Source of the DNA: Candidatus Latescibacterota bacterium
Lineage (GTDB): Bacteria; Latescibacterota; UBA2968; UBA8231
Length of the DNA stretch: 64,000 bases
Assembly: GCA_022820485.1 (NCBI GenBank)
Contig: JAJEFJ010000027.1
Coordinates: forward strand, 1-64,000
Direction: 5' to 3'
The notes under the pieces were generated by a model. It was given only the letters and a program-made list of their open reading frames with translations. It was not told the origin of the DNA and searched no databases. Shown piece by piece: positions 38,931 to 48,134 of the stretch (position 1 is the first letter of the stretch; every line of letters starts with the position of its first letter). The position numbers were made by a program, and so were the translations under genes.

Positions 38931-41765
38931 TCACTCCAGTCCAGCAAATACCGTGATAAAGGTCGTAGTCTCATTCTTACCCTTGTCGTCCGTTGTGAAA
39001 ACACCCGGCCGGTCGCTGTCCTCAATCACCCGCTCGCTCAGGATGCGGCCAAAGCGCAAACCCGCTTGCGTGGTCAGCCGGTATCCCTGGTAATCGGAAG
39101 TCGTCGAAAGCTGCACCGCGATATGAGTCGAGCGCCAATCCCCTGTCTCCTGCAAAAGCCCCGCCGCCCGCAACGCATCCTCGTCCTGCACCCGGTCGCG
39201 AAACCACAACTGCTCTACGCCGGATTCGATAACCGTGCGCCGCATGACCGGCAAGCGAGCGATCAACTGCACGGTCAGCGCCCATTCCTCACGCCGCTCT
39301 TCGTCGGCGACAAAGGGCGTCTGCCGCAAAAACTCGCTCTTGCACCTCGGCTGCAAGTCAAAGCGGCCGAGGCCGTAGCTGTAATCCACCTTGTTGATCA
39401 GCCCCAAGAAACTCGCGGTGCTTTCCAGCGGTCGGCCAATGCTGTCGCGCGGGTCCTCGGCGTTTTGTTGGAAGTGCTCCCACTTGAATTTGTTGACCAC
39501 GTTCAGCCCCTCGATGCCCTGATAATCGAACTGCGCGTACGCGGTATTGATCCAAGTGTCCTGCGCCGCCAAGATGTCGCGCACCACCGGCTGAATCGGC
39601 GCGCCGACAAAGGGAGTCGGCTCGCGCCGGGCGTCGGGAATAGTGTCCTTGGCTTGCTTGAGCATGTTGAAGACTCGCAAGTGCCCCAAGTCCGCGTAGT
39701 CCCGATCCAGCGTGAACATCGCGTAACTAGTCTCGTTGAAGGCGTCGGTCGCCTGCGATTGCTCGTCCGTGCGCCCGAGGGTCAGCCGCATATCCGGCGC
39801 GAGATGGATGCCGCCGAAAACATTGTATCCCCGCCGGTCCGGCTTATACGGATAATCGGGCAGATCGTCGTCTTCAAAGCGGTCGATCCAATTGTTGTTA
39901 TTCAAATCAATGCCAAAGAGAAACTCCGGCCGATCGACATTGTAGCGCAGAAACGGCTCGTCGTAGTCGGGAATGATGTTGGCCGCAGTGGCGTTGTCGT
40001 TCTGGTTGAAGTCGGAGATGAAATCGTTGTTCTGGTCCCAGCCGGGAAAAATCGACCGATCGTTGGTCGAGCCAAAGCGGATCCAGTCGGGAAAGCGGTC
40101 TTGGTCGTCGTTGTCATCGACGAACTCGTACAAGTGCCGCTGGGTATTGTCGTATTGCACATCGCCCGTGGCACTGACCAGGAAGGCAGTCGTCGAATAG
40201 GCTTCGTCAATGGCGTAGGCTTCGCCGTAGAGAAAGTAGGGAAACACATTGCGCGAGACATTGAAGTACCAAGCGTCGGACCCCTCGGAGGAAACCGCGT
40301 GTTCTTCGCCTTCGTTGAACAGCGCGGCATTGGGAAATTGGAAATAGCGCTTGTTGCGATCCCACTCGCCGTAGAAGTCAAAGCCGAGCACCCCCGTGCC
40401 CTCAATGGTAAAGCCGCCGACCAGATTGGCCGTCGGCAGGCCGTACGAGAACTCAATCCGCTGCAAGTTCGTAATATCCGCGACATTGCCCTCGGCCCGC
40501 CGCACCGCAATCAACGCTGGTTGCGCCGCGTCAATCACCTCGGCAGTCAGCGGCGGAGGCGGTGCGCCGCGCAAGCCCGTCTGGCGGTCGGACCATATCT
40601 CGACCTTAAAGTCGTTAGCCAGCACGTAGTTGAAATCTACTCCGACAATCGTCGTCGGGTCTGGACCAACATAACCCGGATCGTTGAAGTCGTAGTTGAC
40701 GATGATCCGCTCCGGCCCATCCGCCGCCAAAAAGCCCGGTCGCCGGAACCCGCCAAAGACGACCGGCCACTGCGAGCCGGGCCGAACCACCTCCTGCAAG
40801 GTATAAACCGTCTCCCTGCCGGTGTCGAAGTCGCGGCTAGTGATCCGCACGTCGTGGCTGAACAGGGCCGCCCCCCCTTCGTTGTCGTCGGGCGAGTCGT
40901 CGCTCAGAATCACCGCAATCGCCGTCAGCGGTGCCGTACTCTGTCCAGCGGTGAGGCTGCCGGCGACCAAATCGCCGTTGAACATGTCGAGCAGCGTATT
41001 GCCGTTGCTGGCGTCCATCACTTGGGCACCAATCTCGACGAAATCACCAACCTGAAAGGTCGCCCGCCCGCCGAATAACGAGGTAATGTTGGTCTGTGTC
41101 ACCGGCTCAGTGATCCCGCCCGAAAGCTGGGTGGAGCCGCGGATCGGTTCGCTGATGCGCGAGGCGAGGATCGTCGCCTGATACTTGTCCGAGGCAAAGT
41201 CGATCTGTACCCCGTTGAAGTCCGGCTTGGAAAACGTCATCGGCGTCAGCGTCGTGCGAATCCGGTCGCCGACCGTGATCGCGTAGTTGTACTGACCCTG
41301 AGAGTCGCCGCTGATGGTCACCGCGTTGAACCAGCGGTTGAAGCGCGTGCTCTGGAAAATGCCGCTGCCCAAGGGCTGCGGCTGGAACTGACGCCAATCG
41401 TAGATCAGCCAACCGCGCGTAGTGAAGTTGCCGTACACATCGTAGAAATAATCGCCCTCGCGGGTGGTGTTGACGTAGCGCTCATACGGAGTGCGGGCGT
41501 AGTTGGAGTACTCCCACTGACGCCAGCCGTAGTCCACGAAAAGTTCCTGCGGCACGTACCACTTTTTAACCGATGGATCGAGTGCACCAAAGAGCACGCC
41601 CGGACCGGTCGGCTCAAAGGTAACAGCCCCACCGCGCTGGACGTCAGTCTGACCCCAAGCCGGGACGCTCATCAGCACTAGCCCCCAGATGACGAAGTAT
41701 GTTTTCGCTAGGCCGCTAACCGTCAAATGAAGCTGCAAACCTACCCGCGTCGCCGCGTTATTCAT
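38931..41765 (-). CDS. Very large outer-envelope protein, paralog B
   Basis: This 944-aa protein starts at ATG 41765 with GAGGTG upstream; a signal segment ends VLMSVPAWGQ. It is collinear with the 959-aa protein at 31682: ALDPSVKKWYVPQELF, GWLIYDWRQ, NDFISDFNQND, FLFGIDLNNNNW, DDLPDYPYKPD, and a strand-rich C-terminus ending TTFITVFAGLE. The long antiparallel-looking C-terminal region (ATILASRIS, VGDFVEIGAQVM, LTTQAGLRFGR) supports an outer-membrane barrel. Two such paralogs flanking a SurA-like chaperone suggest an export or assembly machine for the discoidin/FlgD-like proteins, but this is inference from context. Confidence 0.65.
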   Translation of the reverse strand: MNNAATRVGLQLHLTVSGLAKTYFVIWGLVLMSVPAWGQTDVQRGGAVTFEPTGPGVLFGALDPSVKKWYVPQELFVDYGWRQWEYSNYARTPYERYVNTTREGDYFYDVYGNFTTRGWLIYDWRQFQPQPLGSGIFQSTRFNRWFNAVTISGDSQGQYNYAITVGDRIRTTLTPMTFSKPDFNGVQIDFASDKYQATILASRISEPIRGSTQLSGGITEPVTQTNITSLFGGRATFQVGDFVEIGAQVMDASNGNTLLDMFNGDLVAGSLTAGQSTAPLTAIAVILSDDSPDDNEGGAALFSHDVRITSRDFDTGRETVYTLQEVVRPGSQWPVVFGGFRRPGFLAADGPERIIVNYDFNDPGYVGPDPTTIVGVDFNYVLANDFKVEIWSDRQTGLRGAPPPPLTAEVIDAAQPALIAVRRAEGNVADITNLQRIEFSYGLPTANLVGGFTIEGTGVLGFDFYGEWDRNKRYFQFPNAALFNEGEEHAVSSEGSDAWYFNVSRNVFPYFLYGEAYAIDEAYSTTAFLVSATGDVQYDNTQRHLYEFVDDNDDQDRFPDWIRFGSTNDRSIFPGWDQNNDFISDFNQNDNATAANIIPDYDEPFLRYNVDRPEFLFGIDLNNNNWIDRFEDDDLPDYPYKPDRRGYNVFGGIHLAPDMRLTLGRTDEQSQATDAFNETSYAMFTLDRDYADLGHLRVFNMLKQAKDTIPDARREPTPFVGAPIQPVVRDILAAQDTWINTAYAQFDYQGIEGLNVVNKFKWEHFQQNAEDPRDSIGRPLESTASFLGLINKVDYSYGLGRFDLQPRCKSEFLRQTPFVADEERREEWALTVQLIARLPVMRRTVIESGVEQLWFRDRVQDEDALRAAGLLQETGDWRSTHIAVQLSTTSDYQGYRLTTQAGLRFGRILSERVIEDSDRPGVFTTDDKGKNETTTFITVFAGLE

Positions 41766-41925
41766 CGTTCACCTCAGTGTGTCGCAAAGAATCCACCCGT
41801 GTTTGCTCGCGCACCCAGTTTGATCCAACAGATCGCCGCTCCTACTCGACTATCGGCACTGGCATATAAGTTGCTTTTATACCCTTGAGCCACCATATTA
41901 CCCACAGCCCCAAGGAACTTATTGT

Positions 41926-42219
41926 ATGACCGAAAATCCCACTTCTCCATCCCAACCCACCCCCCAAGATATGCACTGGGGCATTAGCTATCTGCGCGAG
42001 GACATCCAAGACCTACGCAACCAAGTGGATACCACGCACCACCGCATCGACGAAACCAATAAGCGCATCGACGAAACCAACCGATCTCTTGGTGCCCAGA
42101 TCCAAGCGGTGCATCACCGCATCAACGAGACCAACAAACGCATGGACACCCATTTCATTTGGATCATGACTACCTTGGTCGCCATCACTAGCATCCTCAT
42201 CGCCGTCATTAAGCTCTAA
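41926..42219 (+). CDS. Small coiled-coil membrane protein
   Basis: This 97-aa protein has AAGGAAC before ATG 41926. Residues 20-72 contain repeated heptad units (HHRIDETNKRIDETNR ... HHRINETNKRMD) typical of a coiled coil with a three-fold repeated unit. A C-terminal transmembrane helix (FIWIMTTLVAITSILIAVI) follows. Similar small proteins are common in bacteria, and their role is usually unknown. It stands alone on the plus strand between two minus-strand surface genes. Confidence 0.75.
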   Translation: MTENPTSPSQPTPQDMHWGISYLREDIQDLRNQVDTTHHRIDETNKRIDETNRSLGAQIQAVHHRINETNKRMDTHFIWIMTTLVAITSILIAVIKL

Positions 42220-42265
42220 ACACTTTGCTACCGATTGGGGATGTGTTGACTCCGATCACATCCGC

Positions 42266-44530
42266 TCAGTAGGCCACCACAACCGCAGCGACCGCTCTAG
42301 CTTGCCCCGTCTTGGCGTCCAGCGCGACGCTGAATACGTAGTTACCCGGTGGCACCAACTGGCCCGCGTCGTCGCGCCCATCCCAAGGCCGAGCAAAGCG
42401 CCCACTCTGATCCGACGCATCGTACAGATTTCGCACCGGCCGGCCAGCCAAATCGAAAATCGCAACCCGCAGCGGCGTAGGACGACCCACATTGGTCAAG
42501 TCGTATTGCAGCTCGGCCCGGTCGTTGACGCCGTCGCCGTTGGGAGTAAAGACCGGCGGCTCGGCGCGCACGTTGATCAGCAGTTCGCCGGAGATGGGCA
42601 CTTGCACCGACAAATTGCCCTCAAAAGGCGTCCCCAGCGCCTGCGTGTCCGGGTCGCCGTCCCCTAAATCGGCCGCATTACCAGCCACCACGCTCTGCCC
42701 CAACTGCCCCTCGGATGCGGTGTTAAACACTTGGCCACTGAACGTAGTCCCGAAACGCAGGACCGCGTTTTCAAAACTCACCCGCAACTCCGTGTCATCT
42801 TCACCCACAGTCGGGAACTCAATGACAAAAGCGTCGTCGGCCACCTCTACGACTGCAAAGTCGCCACGTACCACGGGCAACTCGTCAAGCACTGCGCCGC
42901 TGAAATCCGCTTCCAGCACATCGCCCTCGGGCGGCCTTATCTGTACCGCACCTACCCGTTCCACCCGGAGCGGGGTAGCAATTCGCAAGCGATTAAAACC
43001 CCGATCTTGACCGGAGCGGAATTTGCTCCGCACTGCGTAGGTGAAGTCCGTCTGCTCGCCCAAAGCCGCGCTGCGGGGGCCGATCTCGGCGATCAATTCT
43101 TCGGCAAAGGGCGACGGCAGCACGTCAAAGGAAAGCCCTCCAACCCCCGTGGCCGCCTCAAAGTCGTCGCTGAAGAACTCGATCATAAACTGGAAGTAGC
43201 GCCTCGGGCTTGGCGAGACGACAGGCCCGCCCGCGCCCTCAGTGCCCAAGTCCACCAAGGAGACGATGCTGCTCGCGGGATAGGGCGGCGACCACGCGCT
43301 CCAGTTGCTCACGTCGTTGCGAATCGTCGCCCGGTCGCCGCGCGCAAGTTTCTTGTAGTCGGCCTCGCTCAACATCACCTGCTCCCGCTCCTCCTGCGAC
43401 AGCGCATTAAACGCCTGCACGGCGTCGCGCAAATCCACTTCCTCGTTGTCGAGTATCTCCGCAACTAGCGCTTGCAGGGCCTCGTCTTCAATGTCTTTGG
43501 CGAATTTCCACGGCACCCCCACCTCGCCACTGCCTAAGCCGCTGCTGATCCCAGTGCCGCTGCTGACCCCAGCCCCATCCGACTGCAACCCCACATTGCC
43601 CCCACCGACGCGGAAGATCTTCTCGCCGGGCCGCACCTTGTTGAATTCCACCGGCTCGGGATCAATGCCCGTGCGCGTGCGCACCGCAATCCGCGAGAGT
43701 TGTGGGTCGCCGACCTGTTCCTGCACCCAGCGCACATGGCCCAACAGCGCCAGATCGCCAAAGTCGAAGATGTTGGAGATATAGACGGCCTCGGGCACAA
43801 AACCCGTGCCAAAGACCTGGAACTCAGCGAGGTCAAAACCGAGCGCCGTCAGGGACTTGAGCCGCACGAAGCGCACGTATTGCGGCGGGATGCGGATATC
43901 GACGACTGCCTCTTCGTTTTGGCCCTCCAGCGCCACACTCGTGCGGATGGGCACCCCCTCGCGCTGGGTGTCCGGCGTACCGTCGTTGATGAAAATCTCA
44001 AAGCTGCGCATGAAGTCGTTTTGGAAGGGAAAATTCGGCGCGGGGAATTCGGGCGCGGCATTGCGCGGAAAAAATCGGAAGCGATCAACGCCAAAGCGCG
44101 CACCCAAATCCAAGTCGATGATCAGCCCCAAAACCTGGGCGCTTTTGGCCCCGGCACTCAAGCGCAGGTCGAGGCCGCTCTGGCCGTCGTTGTCGATGAG
44201 CTTGGCCAGTTCGCCGCGGACGTTGAGGTTGTTGGGCGAGGTGATCGAACCCCCGCGCGACTCGGTGTTGGCCCCGAGGGCGATGTTTAGCGTGGTATCG
44301 GCGCGCTGGGGAAAAATCCAGTCCGCAAAATTAGCGGCTGCAAAGTCGATAACGCCGCCGGGCGCGTTGGTGTTCTCAACGCTTTGGGCACTGCGAATGA
44401 CTTTGGCTTGAATCTCGCCGCCCCCATCGCGCCAACTCAGTCCACTCGCACCGACGACGATGGTGTCGGCAGCAGCGGGCAGGACGCTCACAGCGGCGAT
44501 GAAAACGGCGCAAAGAAGGGGATTTTTCAT
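42266..44530 (-). CDS. Secreted discoidin-like/FlgD-like surface protein C
   Basis: This 754-aa protein has a signal peptide (MKNPLLCAVFIAAVSVLPAAA). It shares with A and B the discoidin-like part (LIIDLDLGARFGVDRFRFFP), the hinge FQVFGTGFVPEAVYISNIFD and the C-terminal FlgD-like domain (FTPNGDGVNDRAELQYDL, RVAIFDLAGRPVRNL, WDGRDDAGQLVPPGNYVF, end AVAAVVVAY). In the middle there is a glycine/serine-rich linker (GGGNVGLQSDGAGVSSGTG). It is the farthest member of the surface block, 500 bp from the 944-aa envelope gene. Secreted; function unknown. Confidence 0.75.
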   Translation of the reverse strand: MKNPLLCAVFIAAVSVLPAAADTIVVGASGLSWRDGGGEIQAKVIRSAQSVENTNAPGGVIDFAAANFADWIFPQRADTTLNIALGANTESRGGSITSPNNLNVRGELAKLIDNDGQSGLDLRLSAGAKSAQVLGLIIDLDLGARFGVDRFRFFPRNAAPEFPAPNFPFQNDFMRSFEIFINDGTPDTQREGVPIRTSVALEGQNEEAVVDIRIPPQYVRFVRLKSLTALGFDLAEFQVFGTGFVPEAVYISNIFDFGDLALLGHVRWVQEQVGDPQLSRIAVRTRTGIDPEPVEFNKVRPGEKIFRVGGGNVGLQSDGAGVSSGTGISSGLGSGEVGVPWKFAKDIEDEALQALVAEILDNEEVDLRDAVQAFNALSQEEREQVMLSEADYKKLARGDRATIRNDVSNWSAWSPPYPASSIVSLVDLGTEGAGGPVVSPSPRRYFQFMIEFFSDDFEAATGVGGLSFDVLPSPFAEELIAEIGPRSAALGEQTDFTYAVRSKFRSGQDRGFNRLRIATPLRVERVGAVQIRPPEGDVLEADFSGAVLDELPVVRGDFAVVEVADDAFVIEFPTVGEDDTELRVSFENAVLRFGTTFSGQVFNTASEGQLGQSVVAGNAADLGDGDPDTQALGTPFEGNLSVQVPISGELLINVRAEPPVFTPNGDGVNDRAELQYDLTNVGRPTPLRVAIFDLAGRPVRNLYDASDQSGRFARPWDGRDDAGQLVPPGNYVFSVALDAKTGQARAVAAVVVAY

Positions 44531-44765
44531 GGCTGTTTGTTACGCTTTTCCGCTGGACTTGTCAAGAATCCGCCGCGCAGACGGCAGGATAGGTTAGCCA
44601 GTGAATCGCTAAAAAGTTGGAGGCCAGTGCTCTTATGGGCCTCCTTTGGGGTTCTATGTTGGGCGGTCCGGGCGACAGCGACGGCATTGGTACATATTGC
44701 CGCTACTTTTAGCTGGTCGTGCCGTCGCCACGTTGCGCTTAAATTTATACAGGGAGGAAACGAGC
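44531..44765. other. Divergent intergenic region with a terminator-like hairpin
   Basis: This region separates surface protein C (minus) from the beta-helix-like gene (plus) and must carry their promoters. A hairpin GGAGGCC (44619-44625) / GGCCTCC (44638-44644), preceded by AAAAAG and followed by TTT, could act as a 5'-UTR element or terminator. No gene is seen. Confidence 0.35.
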
Positions 44766-45788
44766 ATGGCTGCCCAACTGAACCGCTTCATGGCCCTATT
44801 CGCCCTGTGCGGGCTGTTGACCCGGCCGACGATGGCCGCGAGCGCCGATAGTTTTTCGACACAGACGAAAGCGATGGACACCTCGCTCGACTACTGGACG
44901 GGTCGGATCGAACAGGACACGACCTGGCGCGATACCGTGTATGTCAGCGGCGATATGACCATTGCGTCGGGAACAACCCTGACCTTGGCACCCGATACGC
45001 AGGTCCTCTTCCTGCCCTACCGCGATGATGCCCAAGGCGGCTTGGACTCCACCCGCGCGGAACTGATCGTCGAGGGACGGCTCCATGCCCAAGCCGAGGG
45101 TATCGTCTTTCGTTCGGCGGCGGCTACTTCGTTGGGGGCCGACTGGTATGGCATAGTCGTCGAGCGCGGTGGCCTCGCCGACGTATCCAACGCCATGATA
45201 CGAGACGGTCTTCGTTGCTTGTATGCCAAGAGGGGCGAACGCGTCAGGATGGACCATGTCGCCTTTGCCAACTGCGGGAAGCAGACGGCACAATCGTTTT
45301 CTCGGAGATCGGCGGCAAGCGATAGTCTGTCGGAGCAGATGAAGGCGGCGGTAAAAAGGTATTATACGGAAGACATGACCCTACGGATTGCCAAAAAGGT
45401 GGCCGGTGGGACTGTTTTTTGTTTCGCTTTTACAGTCCTAGGGCTTTGGGGATCTGAGGGTGACGGTTATTACTCCGATAGCGGTCTTGAAGGGGCAGCC
45501 CTTGTTTTATCTACTGCAGCTATCGGCACTAGTGTCGGATTCCCATTGGGTGTGAGTTTGGTTGATCCTTATGATTCTTTGCCCAAGACCCTACTCGCCG
45601 GTGTTATACCAATAGGTTTATGGCGAATGGGCGTGTCCGGATTCTGGACTGCATCCATCGTCTCTGTTATTAGTTCACTCACGGCGTCTGAACTATCGCG
45701 CAAGCCTCCTCAAGCCCGCCGCGTCTCGGTCGGTCTGGTTCCAAACCCCAAGGGGGGTCTATCAGCTATCGCCACACTACGCTTTTGA
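44766..45788 (+). CDS. Exported parallel-beta-helix-like membrane protein
   Basis: This 340-aa protein starts at ATG 44766 (GGGAGG upstream; a longer frame from 44646 is less likely). A signal peptide (ALFALCGLLTRPTMAA) is followed by right-handed beta-helix-like rungs (TVYVSGDMTIASGTTLTLAP, AELIVEGRLHAQAEGIVFRS, GLADVSNAMIRDGLRCLYA). The second half has two or three hydrophobic segments (GTVFCFAFTVLGLW, AALVLSTAAIGTSVGF, TLLAGVIPIGLW) and a terminal strand ending AIATLRF. Its stop overlaps the alternative TTG start of the next gene by 4 bp. Unknown function; envelope location inferred. Confidence 0.6.
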   Translation: MAAQLNRFMALFALCGLLTRPTMAASADSFSTQTKAMDTSLDYWTGRIEQDTTWRDTVYVSGDMTIASGTTLTLAPDTQVLFLPYRDDAQGGLDSTRAELIVEGRLHAQAEGIVFRSAAATSLGADWYGIVVERGGLADVSNAMIRDGLRCLYAKRGERVRMDHVAFANCGKQTAQSFSRRSAASDSLSEQMKAAVKRYYTEDMTLRIAKKVAGGTVFCFAFTVLGLWGSEGDGYYSDSGLEGAALVLSTAAIGTSVGFPLGVSLVDPYDSLPKTLLAGVIPIGLWRMGVSGFWTASIVSVISSLTASELSRKPPQARRVSVGLVPNPKGGLSAIATLRF

Positions 45789-45802
45789 ACTCAACAGCCC
45801 GT

Positions 45803-47344
45803 ATGCTACCAAAACTCTCATTTGCTGCCTTGCTCTGCTGGAGCACCGCCTTGAGCGCCCAGACGCCCGCAGCCGATACCACCATCGCCGGTCAAACCCT
45901 GCCCCTGCTCCCCATTGAGACGCTAATCGCCCAGCTACAACGCCCGGCCAACGGCCCAGCCGTCGTCCACCGGCAAGTCGCCTTCCGCGGACGCCTGTTT
46001 GCACCCACTTCAGGACTCGACACCCTGCGCGTCCCTCTCGACTTAGAGCAAGTGTACTTTCTCGACGAGGTATCCTTCAGCCAAGTCGCGTTCCTCGCCC
46101 CAGTGCGCTTTGAACGCGCCCACTTCGCCGGTGGCCTCTCCTTTGCCGAAGCGCGTTTTACCGACGACTTCTCCCTACGCGCAAGCCATCTGGCCAAACA
46201 CGCAACCTTCCAAAAAACCCACTTCCTCGGCGACGCCGACCTAACCGCAAGCCGCTTCGCCGGAGTCGCCTCGTTCGTCGGCGCGCACTTCGCTGGCCAG
46301 CGCATCCACTTCGCCCAGACCCAATTCGACAACGCCGCCTATTTCGAGCAGGCCGCCTTTGCCGCGCCAGCCACCTTCACCGACGCTGCCTTCGCCGGAA
46401 TCGCCTCCTTCAAGGAGACCGCTTGGGCGCAGCCTCTATCTTTCGCTGGAGTCCGCTTCGCCGACCGGGCGCTGTTTTGGGACGCGCGCTTCGCCGAGGA
46501 AGTATTATTCGACAGCGGACGTGCCGACGGAGATGTCGCCTTCGACCGAGCGCGGTTCAGCGGCGAGGCATCCTTTGCCGATTTCACCTTTGCGCGGGCG
46601 GCGCGCTTTCGCCGTGCGACCTTTGGCCGAGCCAGCTTTGACGGAGCGTATTTCCGCCAAGAGGCCGACTTTAGCGAGAGCGAGGGCCGCGTCATCCGCC
46701 TCGGTGCATTCTTCAACCGCTCCCTCGACCTGAGCCGCGCCGCCTTCGCCCTGATCGATTTGCGGGCAGCCGAAGCGGATTCGACCTTCGCCACGGGCAG
46801 CCACCTCTACTTGCACCAGCCGCGCTTCGGCCGCATCCAAGTGCGCTGGCCCCACCTAGCAGGCCATCTCGCCGCAGCCGACTCAACCCACGCTGCCACC
46901 CTCGACCCAACCTATGCCGCTCTGTACCACCAATTCCTAGCCCAAGGCTTGAACGGCGATGCCGCAGCCTGCCACGCCGAACGCATGGACCACCAGCGCC
47001 TCACACGCGCTTGGAACGAGCCAGCGCGTTGGGGGCTAGAACTGTGGCGCTTGAGTGTGGATTACGGCTCAGCTCCCCAGCGAATTATCGCCTTCATGGT
47101 CGCCATCGTCCTCCTCTTCGGCTTGGCGTACCGCACCGCTTCCGGCTCCATGCGCTCCACCTCCGGTGCAGGTCAGCCCACCCTCGCCGCCTGCATCGTC
47201 TTCAGCCTCTACACCTTCATCCACCTCAACTCCCGCGCTTGGGACGCGACGGGCAAGCTCAAACTCCTCGCTGTCGCCGAGGCCCTGCTAGGCTGGGTCT
47301 CTTTCGGCCTGCTCATCGCCGTAGCCTTGGCCCACGTGCTGTGA
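45803..47344 (+). CDS. Pentapeptide-repeat protein fused to a 2TM channel-like domain
   Basis: This 513-aa protein begins with a signal peptide (MLPKLSFAALLCWSTALSA). ATG 45803 is preferred; TTG 45785 in the same frame overlaps the upstream stop. Residues ~75-320 are pentapeptide-type repeats with central Phe (FERAHFAGGLSFAEARF, FDNAAYFEQAAFAAPATF), predicted to form a quadrilateral beta-helix. The C-terminal ~100 residues carry two hydrophobic helices around a pore-like region (IIAFMVAIVLLFGLAYRT ... FSLYTFIHLNSRAWD ... LLAVAEALLGWVSFGLLIAV), like Ion_trans_2 potassium-channel cores but without the TVGYG filter. The pentapeptide part would lie in the periplasm. Function unknown; a channel is inference. 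Confidence 0.7.
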   Translation: MLPKLSFAALLCWSTALSAQTPAADTTIAGQTLPLLPIETLIAQLQRPANGPAVVHRQVAFRGRLFAPTSGLDTLRVPLDLEQVYFLDEVSFSQVAFLAPVRFERAHFAGGLSFAEARFTDDFSLRASHLAKHATFQKTHFLGDADLTASRFAGVASFVGAHFAGQRIHFAQTQFDNAAYFEQAAFAAPATFTDAAFAGIASFKETAWAQPLSFAGVRFADRALFWDARFAEEVLFDSGRADGDVAFDRARFSGEASFADFTFARAARFRRATFGRASFDGAYFRQEADFSESEGRVIRLGAFFNRSLDLSRAAFALIDLRAAEADSTFATGSHLYLHQPRFGRIQVRWPHLAGHLAAADSTHAATLDPTYAALYHQFLAQGLNGDAAACHAERMDHQRLTRAWNEPARWGLELWRLSVDYGSAPQRIIAFMVAIVLLFGLAYRTASGSMRSTSGAGQPTLAACIVFSLYTFIHLNSRAWDATGKLKLLAVAEALLGWVSFGLLIAVALAHVL

Positions 47345-47530
47345 CTCGGCCTCTGCTACCTTATTGCTGGCGGTCCGCTACCAGCCCAGTATTACGGTCG
47401 GTATTGCGCTACTAGTCAAGTTATTGTAGCCGGGAACAATCGTTTTTGTGCCGCTAAGTGCGAAAGGAGTATATTCTAGCCGACACTATTCACGAAGGAA
47501 CTAAACGAAGTGAATTGAAGCAGGTACTAA
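47345..47530. other. Intergenic region before the degraded toxin-antitoxin pair
   Basis: The sequence GGTCCGCTACCAGCCCAGTATT and a similar CGGTCGGTATTGC may form imperfect hairpins, but I could not identify a gene, a clear terminator or a repeat family. Confidence 0.3.
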
Positions 47531-47779
47531 ATGGACAAAACATTCTCTTATTTGGAGACTCTGTCGTGGGAAACCGAAAAATCCGAGTCCGAGGTAATGA
47601 CACTAGCGTTTCAGAAGGGAGTCCAGCAGATGTGGCGAGAACGCATCCTGGGACGCTATCTGCGACGAGAAATCACCCGCGACGAAGCAATAAAAGGGGT
47701 GGGCGTGGATTGGGTGGAACTAGCCGAACGCCAGCATCAAGCCATGATGGAGGATCTTGAGTGGGCCATGGACAGGTAG
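47531..47779 (+). CDS. Small antitoxin-like protein paired with a truncated PIN-like toxin
   Basis: This 82-aa protein has an all-alpha pattern (QKGVQQMWRERILGRYLRRE, ITRDEAIKGVGVDWVELAER) like UPF0175-type or related antitoxins that precede DUF3368 PIN-like toxins. The following frame, overlapping by about 19 bp, encodes the start of exactly such a toxin. The family is assigned from neighbourhood and general pattern, so moderate confidence applies. Confidence 0.55.
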   Translation: MDKTFSYLETLSWETEKSESEVMTLAFQKGVQQMWRERILGRYLRREITRDEAIKGVGVDWVELAERQHQAMMEDLEWAMDR

Positions 47780-47868
47780 AACAGGCCGTCGCGGATGCAG
47801 GCCCTCTCATTCACCTGCACGAAGTAGGACAAATCGATCTACTGAATTTATTCAATATACTCTGCTGA
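47761..47868 (+). pseudogene. Truncated DUF3368-like (PIN superfamily) toxin
   Basis: Too short to be a normal gene (35 codons from GTG 47761), but the sequence VADAGPLIHLHEVGQIDLL matches the beginning of PIN-like DUF3368 toxins, including the first catalytic Asp (VxDAGPLI). It ends in TGA at 47866 where intact members continue for another ~110 residues. It overlaps the antitoxin-like gene, as in intact pairs. I read it as a decayed toxin. Confidence 0.6.
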
Positions 47869-47942
47869 CGGACGAGGAGGATCGCCGGGACGTGCTTCCA
47901 CGGCCTCGGCGTCCTCCTAGCGAAAGGGATCGTTCGATCACC

Positions 47943-48134
47943 TTATTCTTGGCGATCCGCCACCAGTACCCCGCCCCTTGCCCAGTTCTCGCGCTCGCAT
48001 TCTTCGAGCACTACTGTAGTTCCCTCCCGGGGCGCATCGCAGGTATCCACGATGGCTTGGGTCAGCGCTTCGACTAAGGCCCGCTTCTGCTCGGTGGAAC
48101 GCCCAGCGAGCATCTTCACGTTGATAAACGGCAT
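47943..48134 (-). CDS. 4-oxalocrotonate tautomerase family protein
   Basis: This 63-aa protein has Pro directly after Met (MPFINVKMLAGRSTEQKRAL), the catalytic N-terminal proline of this family, and the usual beta-alpha-beta length (~60 aa). AGGAGGATGAACG precedes the start. Members catalyse keto-enol tautomerisation or related reactions on small acids; the substrate is unknown. It is divergently oriented from the DUF4258 gene. Confidence 0.9.
   Translation of the reverse strand: MPFINVKMLAGRSTEQKRALVEALTQAIVDTCDAPREGTTVVLEECERENWARGGVLVADRQE

Noticed and set aside
38855-39025. N-terminal extension of the SurA-like gene
   Set aside because: Passes through a dRS3-like repeat and into the envelope gene; the lipoprotein signal begins only at about 38854.
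38856-41078. 740-aa open frame on the plus strand, opposite the 944-aa envelope gene
   Set aside because: Arg/His/Pro-rich translation without motifs, typical of an antisense shadow of a GC-rich gene; the minus-strand frame has a signal peptide and a full-length paralog.
45803-47344. Functional potassium channel
   Set aside because: No TVGYG-type selectivity filter is present; only the hydrophobic arrangement resembles 2TM channels.
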